Shown: positions 37,642-46,682 of the stretch, piece after piece
Numbering within the stretch: the first letter of the stretch is position 1
Layout: the number at the start of each line of letters is the position of its first letter
Assembly: GCF_001758425.2 (NCBI RefSeq)
Contig: NZ_MDSS02000005.1
Location: forward strand, 1-64,000
Direction: 5' to 3'
Length of the DNA: 64,000 nt
Source: Nesterenkonia sp. PF2B19
GTDB lineage: Bacteria > Actinomycetota > Actinomycetes > Actinomycetales > Micrococcaceae
Position numbers and translations under genes: made by a program
Notes under the pieces: generated by a model
What the model saw: the letters and a program-made list of their open reading frames with translations, nothing else
The model's database searches: none
What the model was told of the DNA's origin: nothing

Positions 37642-39234
37642 TCAGCCGACCAGACGAAGACTCACATAGGAGGTGGGAGGAAGCTCCAGACGCAGCGTGC
37701 TTCCCGACCAGGTCGCCCCCTCGAAGGGCACGGGCGCCACCCGCTCCGGCTCCTCGGCCGTGTTGTGCTCCCGAGGGTCTCCTGCGGTCAGGACCGACAC
37801 CTGGCCGAGCTCCAGCGGCCCATGGCCCCGGAGCCGCAGCTCCACCGTCGCACCGGCATCAGGATCAAGGTTCGCAGCGGTCACCGTCACGGCTCCTGCC
37901 TTCGTGGAAGCCGTGGCGGTGACCGTGGGCACGACCCGCCCGTCCGCTTCTCGCTGCGCGACGTCCCCGACCGGACGCACGGGCAGATGGGCGGCGTCAT
38001 GATGACCCACGTCCATCGCGAAGGCGTGATAGGTCGGGGTGAGCACCAGCCGGTGCCCGTCGGTGAGCACCATCGACTGCAGCACGTTGACCGTCTGGGC
38101 GATGTTGGCCAACCGCAGACGATCGGCGTGAGAGTGGAAGGCCTCGAAGTGGACTGCCGCCACGAGCGCGTCGCGCAGCGTGTTCTGCTGGTGCAGGAAG
38201 CCGGGATTCGTGCCGGGCTCGACGTTCCACCACGTCCCCCACTCGTCCAGGGCGAGCCCGACCTTCTTCGTCGGGTCATAGGCGTCCATCACAGCGGCAT
38301 GGCCGGCGATCAGCTCCCCCACCCGGTGGGCGCGGGCCATCGTCGCCCAATACTCCCGGTCTGTGAACTCCGTGGCCGAGCCCTTGTCCATCCAGGAGCC
38401 GGACATCGTGTAGTAGTGGAAGGAGATCGCTTGGTACAGGTCCCGCGGTGCGGGGTCTCCCAGCCCGCTCGCGAGCTGCTTCATGAGCACCTCGGTCCAG
38501 GCATAGTCAGCCTCGTTGCCCCCGGCGGCCACCCGATACAGACGGTCCTTCCCGTGGTCCCGGGCATAGGTGGCATGCTGCCGGGCCAGGGTGCTGAACT
38601 GGTCCGCGGTGAGGTTTCCTCCGCAGCCCCAGGGCTCGTTGCCGATGCCGAAGAAGGTCACGTTCCAGGGCTCCTGACGCCCGTTCTCACCCCGGAGTCG
38701 GGCCATCGGCGAGTCCCCGGCGCGGGTCAGGTACTCGACCCAGTCGCTGGTCTCCTTCACGGTCCCCGAGCCGACGTTGCCGGAGATGTAGGGCTCGGTG
38801 CCGAGGAGTTCACACAGCGCCATGAACTCATGAGTGCCGAAGTGGTTGTTCTCCTCCACGTCACCCCAGTGAGTGTTGACCATCCGCGGGCGCTCACGAC
38901 GGGGGCCGATCCCATCGGTCCAGTGGTATTCGTCGGCGAAGCATCCACCGGGCCACCGCAGATTCGGGATCGCGATGGCGCGCAGCGCCTCCACCACATC
39001 GGCGCGGATGCCGCCGATGTTCTCGATCTCCGAGTCCTCCCCCACCCAGAACCCGTCGTAGATGCACCTGCCCAGATGTTCGGCGAAGTGCCCGTAGACA
39101 TGGCGGCTGATGGTGGGGCCTGGGACGTCGACGTCGACAACAGCCGTCAGGGCGGGGGCCGGCACAGGGTCGGGTGCGGATACGTCGGCAGGTCCCGCCG
39201 CAGTGGTCGCGGGAGAGGTCACGGGGGAGGTCAT
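37642..39234 (-). CDS. GH51 alpha-L-arabinofuranosidase
   Basis: Intracellular exo-enzyme releasing terminal L-arabinofuranose from arabino-oligosaccharides. The 530 residues lack a signal peptide. A Pro/Ala-rich N-terminus leads to [24 protein letters not shown] and [20 protein letters not shown]. The acid/base is Glu200 in [14 protein letters not shown] and the nucleophile Glu331 in [10 protein letters not shown]; a C-terminal beta-domain follows. The ATG at 39234 overlaps the stop of the upstream membrane protein and has GGAG before it. The operon context with a CUT1 importer fits uptake of arabino-oligosaccharides before hydrolysis. Confidence 0.93.
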   Translation of the reverse strand: MTSPVTSPATTAAGPADVSAPDPVPAPALTAVVDVDVPGPTISRHVYGHFAEHLGRCIYDGFWVGEDSEIENIGGIRADVVEALRAIAIPNLRWPGGCFADEYHWTDGIGPRRERPRMVNTHWGDVEENNHFGTHEFMALCELLGTEPYISGNVGSGTVKETSDWVEYLTRAGDSPMARLRGENGRQEPWNVTFFGIGNEPWGCGGNLTADQFSTLARQHATYARDHGKDRLYRVAAGGNEADYAWTEVLMKQLASGLGDPAPRDLYQAISFHYYTMSGSWMDKGSATEFTDREYWATMARAHRVGELIAGHAAVMDAYDPTKKVGLALDEWGTWWNVEPGTNPGFLHQQNTLRDALVAAVHFEAFHSHADRLRLANIAQTVNVLQSMVLTDGHRLVLTPTYHAFAMDVGHHDAAHLPVRPVGDVAQREADGRVVPTVTATASTKAGAVTVTAANLDPDAGATVELRLRGHGPLELGQVSVLTAGDPREHNTAEEPERVAPVPFEGATWSGSTLRLELPPTSYVSLRLVG

Positions 39235-39764
39235 CGGTCTCCTTGGTCGGGGGTGAGTGGGTGGGAGGCGGTCACGTCCGCCTGCCGCTGAGCCTGGGCG
39301 TGGAGTCGCAGCGCCCGGGACCTCGAGAGGTAGACGGCCAGGCAGACGCTGAACAGCAGCACGCTGACCACATCCCGGGTCAGGAATGTCCCGACCACAC
39401 AGGCGATCAGCCACCAGGTGACCGCGCGGCTGTGCTGGAGCTTCAACCGCCAGGCGACGACGGCGGTCAGCAGCGCCCCGAGGAGCACGGCGATGCCGTA
39501 GGTGCGCACGACGGCGGCCACCTCGGTGACCATGGAGGCCGAGCCGAGGGCCTCGGCGTCCTCCAGCCCCTGGTAGCCGCTGGAGGCGAACCAATACTGA
39601 TACGGAAACAGGGTCAGCACGGCCAACAGCCCGTTCCATCCGGCGGCGACGGCCAGCAGCGCCCGCTCTGCGCGGCGACGCGGCGGACGTTCACCACGGA
39701 CAGGTGCCTCATGCGCCGCGGGCCCGTCCGAGGGATCGCACGGCGCACCCGCTGCGTCCGTCAC
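39231..39764 (-). CDS. membrane protein of the arabinoside importer operon, unknown function
   Basis: A 177-residue protein with a charged N-terminus (about 1-33) and four probable membrane helices ([71 protein letters not shown]), ending in a basic tail. I do not recognise the family; membrane proteins of unknown role are common in CUT1 operons, but I see no clear YesL (DUF624) signature. The GTG start is 34 bp after the permease and its stop overlaps the GH51 start, so it is co-expressed with both. Confidence 0.75.
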   Translation of the reverse strand: MTDAAGAPCDPSDGPAAHEAPVRGERPPRRRAERALLAVAAGWNGLLAVLTLFPYQYWFASSGYQGLEDAEALGSASMVTEVAAVVRTYGIAVLLGALLTAVVAWRLKLQHSRAVTWWLIACVVGTFLTRDVVSVLLFSVCLAVYLSRSRALRLHAQAQRQADVTASHPLTPDQGDR

Positions 39765-39798
39765 CGGAGCCTAGAGCGGCGGAGCAGGCCCATGGCGC

Positions 39799-40770
39799 TC
39801 ACCCCTTGATCCCGGAGGACATGCTCAGCGAGCTGACGAAGTACTTCTGGGCCACCAGGAAGAGGATCAGGGTCGGAATCATCGCCATCACCGCCGAGGC
39901 CATGAGCTGCCCTGTTCGGTCGTACTCGGCCAGCATGTTCTGCAGCAGCTGGAGCCCGGCCGTGATGGGCATCTGGTCCACGTCGTTGAACACGATCAAC
40001 GGCCAGAGGAAGTCGTTCCAGGAGCCGGTGAAGGCGAACAGGAAGATGACGATGAGGATCGGCCGGATCATGGGCAGCACGATCCGGAAGAAGATCTGGA
40101 AGTCGCCGGCACCGTCGATGCGCGCGGCGTCGTCCATCTCCTTGGGGATCCCGGCGAGGAAGGCCCGCACCAGGAAGATGTTCGCCACTCCCGCCAGGCC
40201 GGGGACGATCATCGCCCACGGAGAGTTCACCCATCCCAGTCGGGACACGATCTCGTAGAGGGGAATGAGGTTCGCGATGACCGGGAACAGCGAGATGGCC
40301 AGCAGCGTGAAGAACAGGACGTCCTTGCCCGGGAAGTCCAGACGGGAGTATCCGTAGCCGGCGATGGACACCACCACGACGGTCAGCAGCGCATGCATGG
40401 TGGAGATGAACATGGAGTTCCAGAACCACCGCAGCACCGGGTACCCGGCCACATCGTTGAGCAGCGAGACGTAGTTGTCGGCCACCCATTGGGCCGGCAG
40501 CAGCCGGAAGGACTCGAAGGCGAACTCGGTGGGCGATTTGAAGGAGGTGGACAGGGCGAAGACCACCGGCAGGAGCCAGATGAGGGCCAGCGCCAGCAGC
40601 ACCACGTAGGTGATGGTCAGGGCCAGCTTGGAGCGCATGGGGCTGCCGAGGGTCGAGCCCTTCCCCGGCCGAGGACGCCCCGTCACCGGGTGCGGCTGCC
40701 CGGGGACGCCATCGGCGCCGCCACGTCCGGGCGCCCGCTGGTCGGTCTGGATGACGGCCGTGTCAGACAT
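39799..40770 (-). CDS. CUT1 sugar ABC transporter permease (MalG/GanQ type)
   Basis: Inner-membrane subunit of an oligosaccharide importer, 323 residues with about six helices after a Gly/Pro-rich cytoplasmic start. The EAA loop that contacts the ATPase is IPKEMDDAARIDGAGDFQIFFRIVLPMIRP. The fold and the end (QKYFVSSLSMSSGIKG) match MalG-type permeases. The ATG overlaps the end of the other permease by 8 nt and has AGGAGG before it. No ATPase gene is present in the operon; such importers commonly borrow a shared MsiK-type ATPase encoded elsewhere. Confidence 0.92.
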   Translation of the reverse strand: MSDTAVIQTDQRAPGRGGADGVPGQPHPVTGRPRPGKGSTLGSPMRSKLALTITYVVLLALALIWLLPVVFALSTSFKSPTEFAFESFRLLPAQWVADNYVSLLNDVAGYPVLRWFWNSMFISTMHALLTVVVVSIAGYGYSRLDFPGKDVLFFTLLAISLFPVIANLIPLYEIVSRLGWVNSPWAMIVPGLAGVANIFLVRAFLAGIPKEMDDAARIDGAGDFQIFFRIVLPMIRPILIVIFLFAFTGSWNDFLWPLIVFNDVDQMPITAGLQLLQNMLAEYDRTGQLMASAVMAMIPTLILFLVAQKYFVSSLSMSSGIKG

Positions 40771-41715
40771 CGGTCCTCCTGTACATGATGAAGAACTGGA
40801 TCGCGGAGATCGCCATGAGCACCAGCCCCAGGAGCACGGCCATGGCGGAGGCGACGCCCGCGATCGAGGGACCGCCGCCGAAGGCCAGGTCGCGGACCTC
40901 CATCATCAGCACCGTGGTGCTGTCGGCGGGACCGCCGTTTGTGAGCATCAGCGGCTGGGCGAAGACGTTGAAGGAGACGGTGGTGGTCATCACCGTGGTG
41001 TAGAGCAGCGGCAGCCGGATCGAGGGCAGCGTGACGTTGAAGAAGGAGCGCACCGCCCCGGCGCCGTCGATGGAGGCCACTTCATAGAGCTCCTGGGGCA
41101 CGGCGGAGATCGCCGAGCGATAGATGATGAGGTTGCCCCCGATGCCGGCCCAGACGGTGAGCACGAAGATCGTCGTCCAGGCCCAGGCTGAGTCGTCGTG
41201 AAGCTGATGTCCGTGCCCAGATAGTGGTTGATCGGCCCGAACTCGCGGTTGAACACCAGGTTCCAGGCGATCGCCGCGGCGGAGACCGCGATCAGGCCGG
41301 GCACGAAGAAGATGCCCTGGAAGACATTGGCTCCCCGCAGGTCCTTGCGGGACAGCATGACAGCCAGCACCAGGGGCACAGCGATCAGCAGCGGAACGCC
41401 CACGACCACGAAGAGGATCGTGTTCCACAGGCCGTTCATGAAGATGCGGTGGAAGGCGTGGTCGGTGTCGAAGAGCACCCGGAAGTTGTCCAGGCCGACC
41501 CACTGCGGATCCCCGATGAGGTTCCACTGCGTGAAGGCCACGTAGATGCCGAAGCAGGCCGGGAACAGCCCGAAGACGGCGAAGAGGACCAGGTGAGGCC
41601 CCATGAAGGGAATCGCGCGGAACCAGGCCCGCAGGCCCTGCGGGAGACGGCTCGGCGGCCGGGTCGCGCGGCGGTCGCCGCCGCGCTGCGCTCGTGCAGT
41701 CGTGGTCGTGGTCAT
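40763..41715 (-). pseudogene. CUT1 sugar ABC transporter permease (MalF/GanP type, frameshifted as read)
   Basis: Partner permease of the oligosaccharide importer. The N-terminal part has HLVLFAVFGLFPACFGIYVAFTQWN and GLWNTILFVVVGVPL. The frame breaks near 41200, where one C lost from TTCCAC explains the switch. The corrected reading GTDISFHDDSAWAWTTIFVLTVWAG continues to the EAA loop VPQELYEVASIDGAGAVRSFFNVTLPSIR, giving about 317 residues. The ATG overlaps the stop of the lipoprotein gene (ATGA) with GGAGG 4 nt upstream. Confidence 0.9.
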
Positions 41716-42953
41716 GGTGCCTCCACCATCTCGATGCGGGCCCGGGTGGTCTCGTTCATCCGCTCGACGGCCTGCTCGATGCTGTGCCGTCCGAAGGCCA
41801 CGTTCGGCGTCTCGTCCCAGATCGCCTCCCCGACGTAGGGGGCGTACTCGAAGTTGTCCGTGACCAGCAGCTCCTCGTTCTCCGGACGGGTGAAGAAGGA
41901 CTGGGGGTGATCCTGGTAGGCCTCGCTGTCGAACGTGTCCCGACTGGCCACGATCTGCCCCGCCTCGGCCCAGCCCAGCGAATGGGTGCGGACGAACTCC
42001 AGGAAGTCCGCGACTGCTCGATCCCGCTCGGGATCGCGGTCGTCGTCGGCCATCTGGACGAAGGCATGGGACTCGAAGTGGTTCACGGCGTTCTCCGGAT
42101 CGATCTGCATGCTGTGCGTCAGGTCCCAGCTGAAGCCCTCGACGTCGTCGTGGCCGCTGATCTCCCAGGTCCCGGAGGGGTGGAAGAGCGCACGTCCGCT
42201 GCGGAATACCTGGGCGGAGTCGGCGTCCTCCGGGGCCATCAGCCCGGCCTCCTGCATGCCCTGGATGGCTTCGAGGGCCTGCACATAGGGCTCCGCAGAG
42301 AAGTCGATGTCCTCGGCGCCGTCCCCGACGCCCTCGCCGATGTTGTACTGCCAGTTGTAGACCAGCAGGGGGGCGAAGAAGGTCGTCGTCGCGTACACCC
42401 CTTCAGGGAGCTGGCCCTCGAGATCCATGATCTCCTCGACCGTGACGAGATCGTCATCGAGGATGTGCTCGAGATCCAGGTCCTCCAGGAGTTCATCGTT
42501 GTAATACGTGACCAGGCCATGGAGGTCCAACGGCACCGCCCATTGCGCCCCGTCATACTCCCCCGCCTGCCAGGCCGGCTCCAGGTAGTTCTCCGCGGTG
42601 AGCCCGGACTCCATCTCCAGGAGCGGCTCGATCGGCGTGAGGATCTCGTTGCTCGCCAGCTCCGCAATGGCCAGATTGTGGACGAGCACGACATCGGGGA
42701 TGTCAGCACCAGCCCGGGCCACCGAGTACATCCGCATGTACATGTCGTCCCGCGGCGCGGGTTGGAAGGAGACCGGAATCTCCGGGTCCGTGGCGTTGTA
42801 GTCGGCGACGATCTGCTGCATGAAGCGACCGTCGTCCCCGCTGAGCAGGTTCCAGAACTGGAGCGGCTCCTCGCCTTCTCCCTCGCCGCAGGCCGCCAGC
42901 GGCAGCACCAGGGCTGCGGCGGCGAGTCCGGCCAGGCGGGATCGTCGTCTCAT
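41712..42953 (-). CDS. CUT1 sugar-binding lipoprotein
   Basis: Family 1 extracellular solute-binding protein, 413 residues, first gene of the importer operon. The signal (MRRRSRLAGLAAAALVLPLAAC) ends in lipobox PLAAC. EEPLQFWNLLSGDDGRFMQQIVADYNATDP, PDVVLVHNLAIAELASNEILTPIEPLL, WAVPLDLHGLVTYYNDELLEDL and ALFHPSGTWEISGHDD are typical. It is strongly acidic. The ATG at 42953 has GGAGGG upstream; longer upstream frame is not signal-like. A perfect palindromic operator lies 37 bp upstream. The ligand is probably an arabino- or arabinoxylo-oligosaccharide given the GH51 gene in the operon (inference). Confidence 0.93.
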   Translation of the reverse strand: MRRRSRLAGLAAAALVLPLAACGEGEGEEPLQFWNLLSGDDGRFMQQIVADYNATDPEIPVSFQPAPRDDMYMRMYSVARAGADIPDVVLVHNLAIAELASNEILTPIEPLLEMESGLTAENYLEPAWQAGEYDGAQWAVPLDLHGLVTYYNDELLEDLDLEHILDDDLVTVEEIMDLEGQLPEGVYATTTFFAPLLVYNWQYNIGEGVGDGAEDIDFSAEPYVQALEAIQGMQEAGLMAPEDADSAQVFRSGRALFHPSGTWEISGHDDVEGFSWDLTHSMQIDPENAVNHFESHAFVQMADDDRDPERDRAVADFLEFVRTHSLGWAEAGQIVASRDTFDSEAYQDHPQSFFTRPENEELLVTDNFEYAPYVGEAIWDETPNVAFGRHSIEQAVERMNETTRARIEMVEAP

Positions 42954-42989
42954 GAGCTTCCCTCCGACGTGTTGTGCAGACCACAATGA

Positions 42990-43001
42990 TTTATCGATAA
43001 A
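42990..43001. promoter_or_regulatory. LacI-type operator upstream of the CUT1 importer operon
   Basis: Perfect 12-bp palindrome TTTATCGATAAA with central CG, 36 bp before the lipoprotein start, in AT-rich DNA. It overlaps or adjoins the expected promoter. The nearby full-length LacI repressor is the likely partner. Confidence 0.7.
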
Positions 43002-43087
43002 GTAGTGGAGGTCACATGCCGGAGTCAAGGGTGCGAGGGAGTCAGCTCGTCGGCCCGGCGCCACCCGGACGCCCCGTGAGCCGCTGT

Positions 43088-43141
43088 TAGGCTGGAGGGA
43101 TGCCGGAGCCCACCTCACCCGAGCGAGGACGAGACCTGTGA
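43088..43141 (+). promoter_or_regulatory. zur promoter -10 and 13-codon leader ORF
   Basis: TAGGCT (43088-43093) lies 6 nt before an ATG at 43100. That ATG opens a 13-codon frame, MPEPTSPERGRDL, whose TGA (43139-43141) overlaps the zur GTG (43138-43140). This fits a leaderless short peptide translationally coupled to zur. It could be chance. Confidence 0.45.
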
Positions 43142-43581
43142 CTGCTGAGAACGCGACGACGCCCCCTGTGCGGGGGCGCTCCACCCGCCAGAAGCGGGCC
43201 GTCTGGGCCGCACTGAACTCGCTCGAGGACTTCGTCAGCGCGCAGGACCTGCACCGCATCCTCGAGGACCGCGGCGAGAAGGTCTCTCTGGCCACCGTCT
43301 ATCGGATCCTGCAGGCCCATCAGGAGGAGGGCCTGGTGGACGTCCTGCGCCCGGACGACACCGAAGCGGTGTATCGGCTCTGCGCCCGCGACGAGCACCA
43401 CCATCATCTGGTCTGCCGCGGCTGCGGGCTGGCAGTGGAGTTCGAGGCGCCCGACATCGAGGAATGGACGGAGACGCTGGCGAGGCAGCACCGGTTCACC
43501 GACGTGCGGCACACCCTGGAGATCTTCGGCCTCTGTGAGGCCTGCGCGGCCAGGCAGGCAGAGCAGGGCGAGAACGCCTGA
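43138..43581 (+). CDS. zur: Fur-family zinc uptake regulator (Zur)
   Basis: Zinc-sensing repressor of 147 residues. The winged helix (RSTRQKRAVWAALNSLEDFVSAQDLHRILEDRGEKVSLATVYRIL) is followed by the metal region RDEHHHHLVCRGCG and the second cysteine pair LCEAC; two CxxC sites form the structural zinc site. Zur rather than Fur is favoured because the gene is convergent with znuABC 37 bp away and a possible operator lies before znuA. The GTG start overlaps a short leader frame. Confidence 0.88.
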   Translation: MTAENATTPPVRGRSTRQKRAVWAALNSLEDFVSAQDLHRILEDRGEKVSLATVYRILQAHQEEGLVDVLRPDDTEAVYRLCARDEHHHHLVCRGCGLAVEFEAPDIEEWTETLARQHRFTDVRHTLEIFGLCEACAARQAEQGENA

Positions 43582-43618
43582 GGCGGCCCCGGCCGGGGCT
43601 GCGCCGGCCCGGTCTCCG

Positions 43619-44563
43619 TCAGGCGCGTGCGGGAACCGTCGGCGAAGGCTCCTCGCCTGCGACACCGACTCCGGCCGGTCCGCCACCCCCAGGGCCAGCC
43701 ATGACCCGGGCCGCCTGCTCCTGCCGGCGCAGACGTCGCCCCCGACCGATGAACAGACACACCAGGTAGATCATGAATGAGATCGTGGTGATGTAGGGGC
43801 TGATCGGAATCTGGCCGGTCAGGGCCAGCATGATGCCTCCGACGGCGGAGATCAGGGCGAAGACCATCGACAGCGCCACCGCCATCCCCGGGCGTGCGGT
43901 GACCTTCAGGGCCGCCGCGGCAGGGACCACGAGCAGGGAGAGCACCAGCAGGGCGCCCACGACCTGGACGGACATCGCCACTGCCCCGCCCAGCAGCACC
44001 ATGAACACGAGCGACAGGGCATTGACGGGCACCCCCCGCGCCTGGGCGAGCTGAGGGTCGATCGAGGAGAAGAGCAGAGGCCGCCAGAGGAGGGCGACCA
44101 CCGCGGTGATCACCAGGGCACCGATCACCAGCGTGCGGGTCTGCATATCGTCCACGCCGACGATCTGCCCCGTGAGCAGGCCGAAGCGGTTGGCGGAACG
44201 ACCCTGATACAGCGACAGGAACAGGATGCCCAGCCCCAGGCCGAAGGGCATCAGCACACCGGTCACCGCACTGGTGTCCTTGTCCTTGAGGCTCAGCACG
44301 CCGATCAGCAGCGCAACGCCCACCGCGCCGATGGCCGAGCCGAGCACGACGTCCAGGCCCATGAGCAGGAACAGCGCCGCGCCCGCGAAGGAGATCTCCG
44401 CGATCCCATGCACCACCAGGGCTGTGCGACGCAGCATGATCAGCACGCCGATGACCCCGCCCATCAGGCCGAGGACCGCAGCGGTGATGACGGAGTTGCG
44501 GACCAGGCCGAACAGCTCCCAATAGCCGTCGGTGCTGAACGAGGAGGAGATCTGCTCGATCAT
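43619..44563 (-). CDS. znuB: zinc ABC transporter permease
   Basis: Membrane subunit of the zinc importer (ABC-3 family), 314 residues with about eight to nine helices. It includes MLRRTALVVHGIAEISFAGAAL and GLLTGQIVGVDDMQTRTLVIG. VQVVGALLVLSLLVVPAAAAL, with the conserved Gly-Ala-Leu-Leu segment, is also present. A basic and Gly/Pro-rich cytoplasmic tail follows. The ATG overlaps the znuC stop (ATGA). It is the last gene of the znuA-znuC-znuB operon. Confidence 0.92.
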   Translation of the reverse strand: MIEQISSSFSTDGYWELFGLVRNSVITAAVLGLMGGVIGVLIMLRRTALVVHGIAEISFAGAALFLLMGLDVVLGSAIGAVGVALLIGVLSLKDKDTSAVTGVLMPFGLGLGILFLSLYQGRSANRFGLLTGQIVGVDDMQTRTLVIGALVITAVVALLWRPLLFSSIDPQLAQARGVPVNALSLVFMVLLGGAVAMSVQVVGALLVLSLLVVPAAAALKVTARPGMAVALSMVFALISAVGGIMLALTGQIPISPYITTISFMIYLVCLFIGRGRRLRRQEQAARVMAGPGGGGPAGVGVAGEEPSPTVPARA

Positions 44564-45543
44564 CGGGCGGCTCCTGTCCTGCGGCCGGGCGTCGCACGCT
44601 CGGCGACGTCATGCGGGGCGGCATGCTGATGGGTCTCGTGGTCGTCGTCGTGGATGTGGGGCCCGACGCCGACCCGCGGGTCCTCCGGCGCCAGGCCGCC
44701 GGGCTCTCCGCCGTGAGCGGCGCTCGGGTCGGCACTGTGACCGGGCGCGCAGTGGTGGCCTTCGAGATGATGGGACATCACCACCAGACGCCCTCGATGC
44801 TCGATCACGTCGATGGGTGCGTCGTAGAGCTCGCTGAGCACCTCGGAGCGCATCACGTCACGGGTCGGGCCGATCCGATGTCTGCCGCGAGCGATGTAGA
44901 GCACCCGGTCCACATGCTCGACGACCGGATTGATCTCATGGGTGACGAAGACGACGGCGGCGCCACGCTCCGTGGCCTGACGTTGGATGAGGTCGGTGAT
45001 GGCCTGCTGATGATGGAGGTCCAGGGAGTGCAGGGGCTCGTCGCACAGCAGCACAGCGGGATCGGAGGCCAGGGCCTGGGCGGCGCGCAGGCGCTGCTGC
45101 TCGCCCCCGGAGAGGAGCCCGACCGGCATGTCGGCATACTCGGTGGCGCCGACCTCCTCGAGAAGCCCGTCGACCCGGCGGCGTTGGGCGCGGGGGCGCA
45201 TCCGGAAGCCGAAACGGTGCCCGTCCAGCCCGAGTGCGACGAGGTCGCGAGCGCGCAACGGCGTCTCCGCCGGCAGAGCGTGCTGCTGAGGGATGTAGCC
45301 GACGTCGCTGCTGCCGCGGCGCACGGCACGGCCGGCCACACGGACGTCGCCGGCGCTGAGCCGCTGGAGGCCCAGGAGGACCTTCAACAGCGTGGACTTG
45401 CCGGCCCCGTTGGGACCGAGCACGGCGAGGAACTCCCCCGGGGACAGGTCCAGGTCGAGCCCCTCCCACAGCGTGCGGCCATGGAAGGCGATGCCGGCGC
45501 CGTCGAGGGACAGCGCCGCCGAGGCACCGGCGCGATCACTCAC
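44560..45543 (-). CDS. znuC: zinc ABC transporter ATPase with His-rich tail
   Basis: ATP-binding subunit of the zinc importer, 327 residues. Walker A GPNGAGKST, the signature LLSGGEQQRLRAAQALA, Walker B VLLCDEPLHSLDLHHQ and the switch histidine in FVTHEINPVV are clear. The last 70 residues are unusual for an ATPase: HHLEGHHCAPGHSADPSAAH and HIHDDDHETHQHAAPHD make a histidine/acid-rich tail that may bind zinc. The GTG at 45543 overlaps the corrected znuA stop by 8 nt; without the correction the two genes appear fused. The order znuA-znuC-znuB is normal. Confidence 0.9.
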   Translation of the reverse strand: MSDRAGASAALSLDGAGIAFHGRTLWEGLDLDLSPGEFLAVLGPNGAGKSTLLKVLLGLQRLSAGDVRVAGRAVRRGSSDVGYIPQQHALPAETPLRARDLVALGLDGHRFGFRMRPRAQRRRVDGLLEEVGATEYADMPVGLLSGGEQQRLRAAQALASDPAVLLCDEPLHSLDLHHQQAITDLIQRQATERGAAVVFVTHEINPVVEHVDRVLYIARGRHRIGPTRDVMRSEVLSELYDAPIDVIEHRGRLVVMSHHLEGHHCAPGHSADPSAAHGGEPGGLAPEDPRVGVGPHIHDDDHETHQHAAPHDVAERATPGRRTGAAR

Positions 45544-46539
45544 CGGCTGCCTCCACGATCTCCTCGACCTGGTCGATGTTGTGCTCCATCCACTCGAGGT
45601 AGTCGTCGATGTCGTCAGGGAGGGTCTCGGAGAACTCGACACCGGGACCCCGGCATCCTCAGCGGCCTGGCGGATCTGCAGAGACTGGTTGGTCTCCGTC
45701 TGCTCGTTGTAGGCGAGCATGTCGATGTCATCACCGGTGGCCGTGTCGAGCGCGTCCTGATAGATGCGCGGTGCGACGTCGTCGCCGTGCTCCACCGCCG
45801 CCAGGAACTGCTCCTCGGTGAGATCGTCGAAGCCGGCGTCGAGCAGCAGGAACTGCGAGACGGGCTCTGTGGCCAGAAAGCCGAGCCCGTCGGCGCCGAG
45901 GGCGCGGTTGCGCTCATCCAGCTCCTCGAGCTGCTGCGCGGTCGACTCAGCATTCTCCCCGTAGAGGTCGGCGTTCTCCGGGGCGAGGTCGCTCATGTGT
46001 TCGCCGAAGTCGCGGACGACCTCGGCCATCAGGGACAGGTCGTACCAGACGTGCTCGTTCTCATAGCTGCCCGTCCACTCGTGGGCGTGATGGTTCTCCC
46101 CGTCGATGACCTGGTAGACGAGGTCGTCCTTGCCCGCTGAGGAGGCCAGCCGGGTGATGAAGGGGTCGTAGCCTCCGCCGTTGGCGATGATCACATCGGC
46201 CTTCTCGATGCTCAGGCGGTCCTGCGGAGTGGCCTCATAGGAGTGCGGATCCATCGCCGGGTTGTCCACCATGGCGTCCACCTCGGCCGTGTCGCCGACG
46301 ACCTTCTCCGCCAGAAACGAGTAGACGTCGGTGGAGGCGATGATGACCAGGCCCGTGTCCTCACCGTCGCTGGAGCTGACGTCGTCGGCAGTCTCGCCGC
46401 CGCCCCCACAAGCAGTCAGGGTCAGGGTCACCGCCGTCAGCAGCCCGGCGGCACGCAGGGTGCCGACGCGCGTCAGTCCGGACGCTCGGCCAGCGACGGT
46501 CACGGCGGGCGCGGAGTCTGCAGAACGGCTCAGGGTCAT
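45536..46539 (-). pseudogene. znuA: zinc-binding lipoprotein ZnuA (frameshifted as read)
   Basis: Cluster A-I metal-binding lipoprotein that delivers Zn2+ to ZnuBC. The signal ends at lipobox LTLTAC. VIIASTDVYSFLAEKVVGD, DPHSYEATPQDRLSIEKADVIIANG, a short His loop GENHHAHEW and HVWYDLSLMAEVV follow. The frame breaks near 45637: one missing base after GTCCCGGTG restores EFSETLPDDIDDYLEWMEHN and a stop at 45536, 334 residues in all. As read, the frame instead runs into znuC and gives a false fusion. A possible Zur box lies about 85 bp upstream. Confidence 0.9.
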
Positions 46540-46624
46540 GGTCGGACTCTCTATCTCGGAGGGTGGGTCGACCGGCGGACAGCTGCATGCCCGCGGCGCA
46601 CTACAGCGTACGCCTGCTCGATGT

Positions 46625-46639
46625 TGAGAACAAATCTCA
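46625..46639. promoter_or_regulatory. candidate Zur box upstream of znuA
   Basis: Inverted repeat TGAGA-ACAAA-TCTCA in an AT-rich island about 85 bp before znuA. It resembles the AT-centred Zur palindromes of actinobacteria only in general form, so the call rests mainly on location. Confidence 0.45.
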
Positions 46640-46682
46640 TCTGCGCAGTGAGTGCCGTCCTCTGTGGTCCGCCCGCACGCCC

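Noticed and set aside
39231-39764. YesL (DUF624) assignment for the membrane protein before GH51
   Set aside because: Position would fit, but I could not see the family's conserved residues, so it is left as unknown.
41190-41210. Programmed ribosomal frameshifting in the CUT1 permease and other split genes
   Set aside because: The break sites share no slippery sequence or following structure and involve unrelated genes and both directions of shift; error is simpler.
44560-46539. A natural ZnuA-ZnuC fusion protein
   Set aside because: The junction is nonsense (Ser/Thr/Arg-rich), and one restored base gives a normal ZnuA end, a stop and an overlapping GTG for ZnuC.
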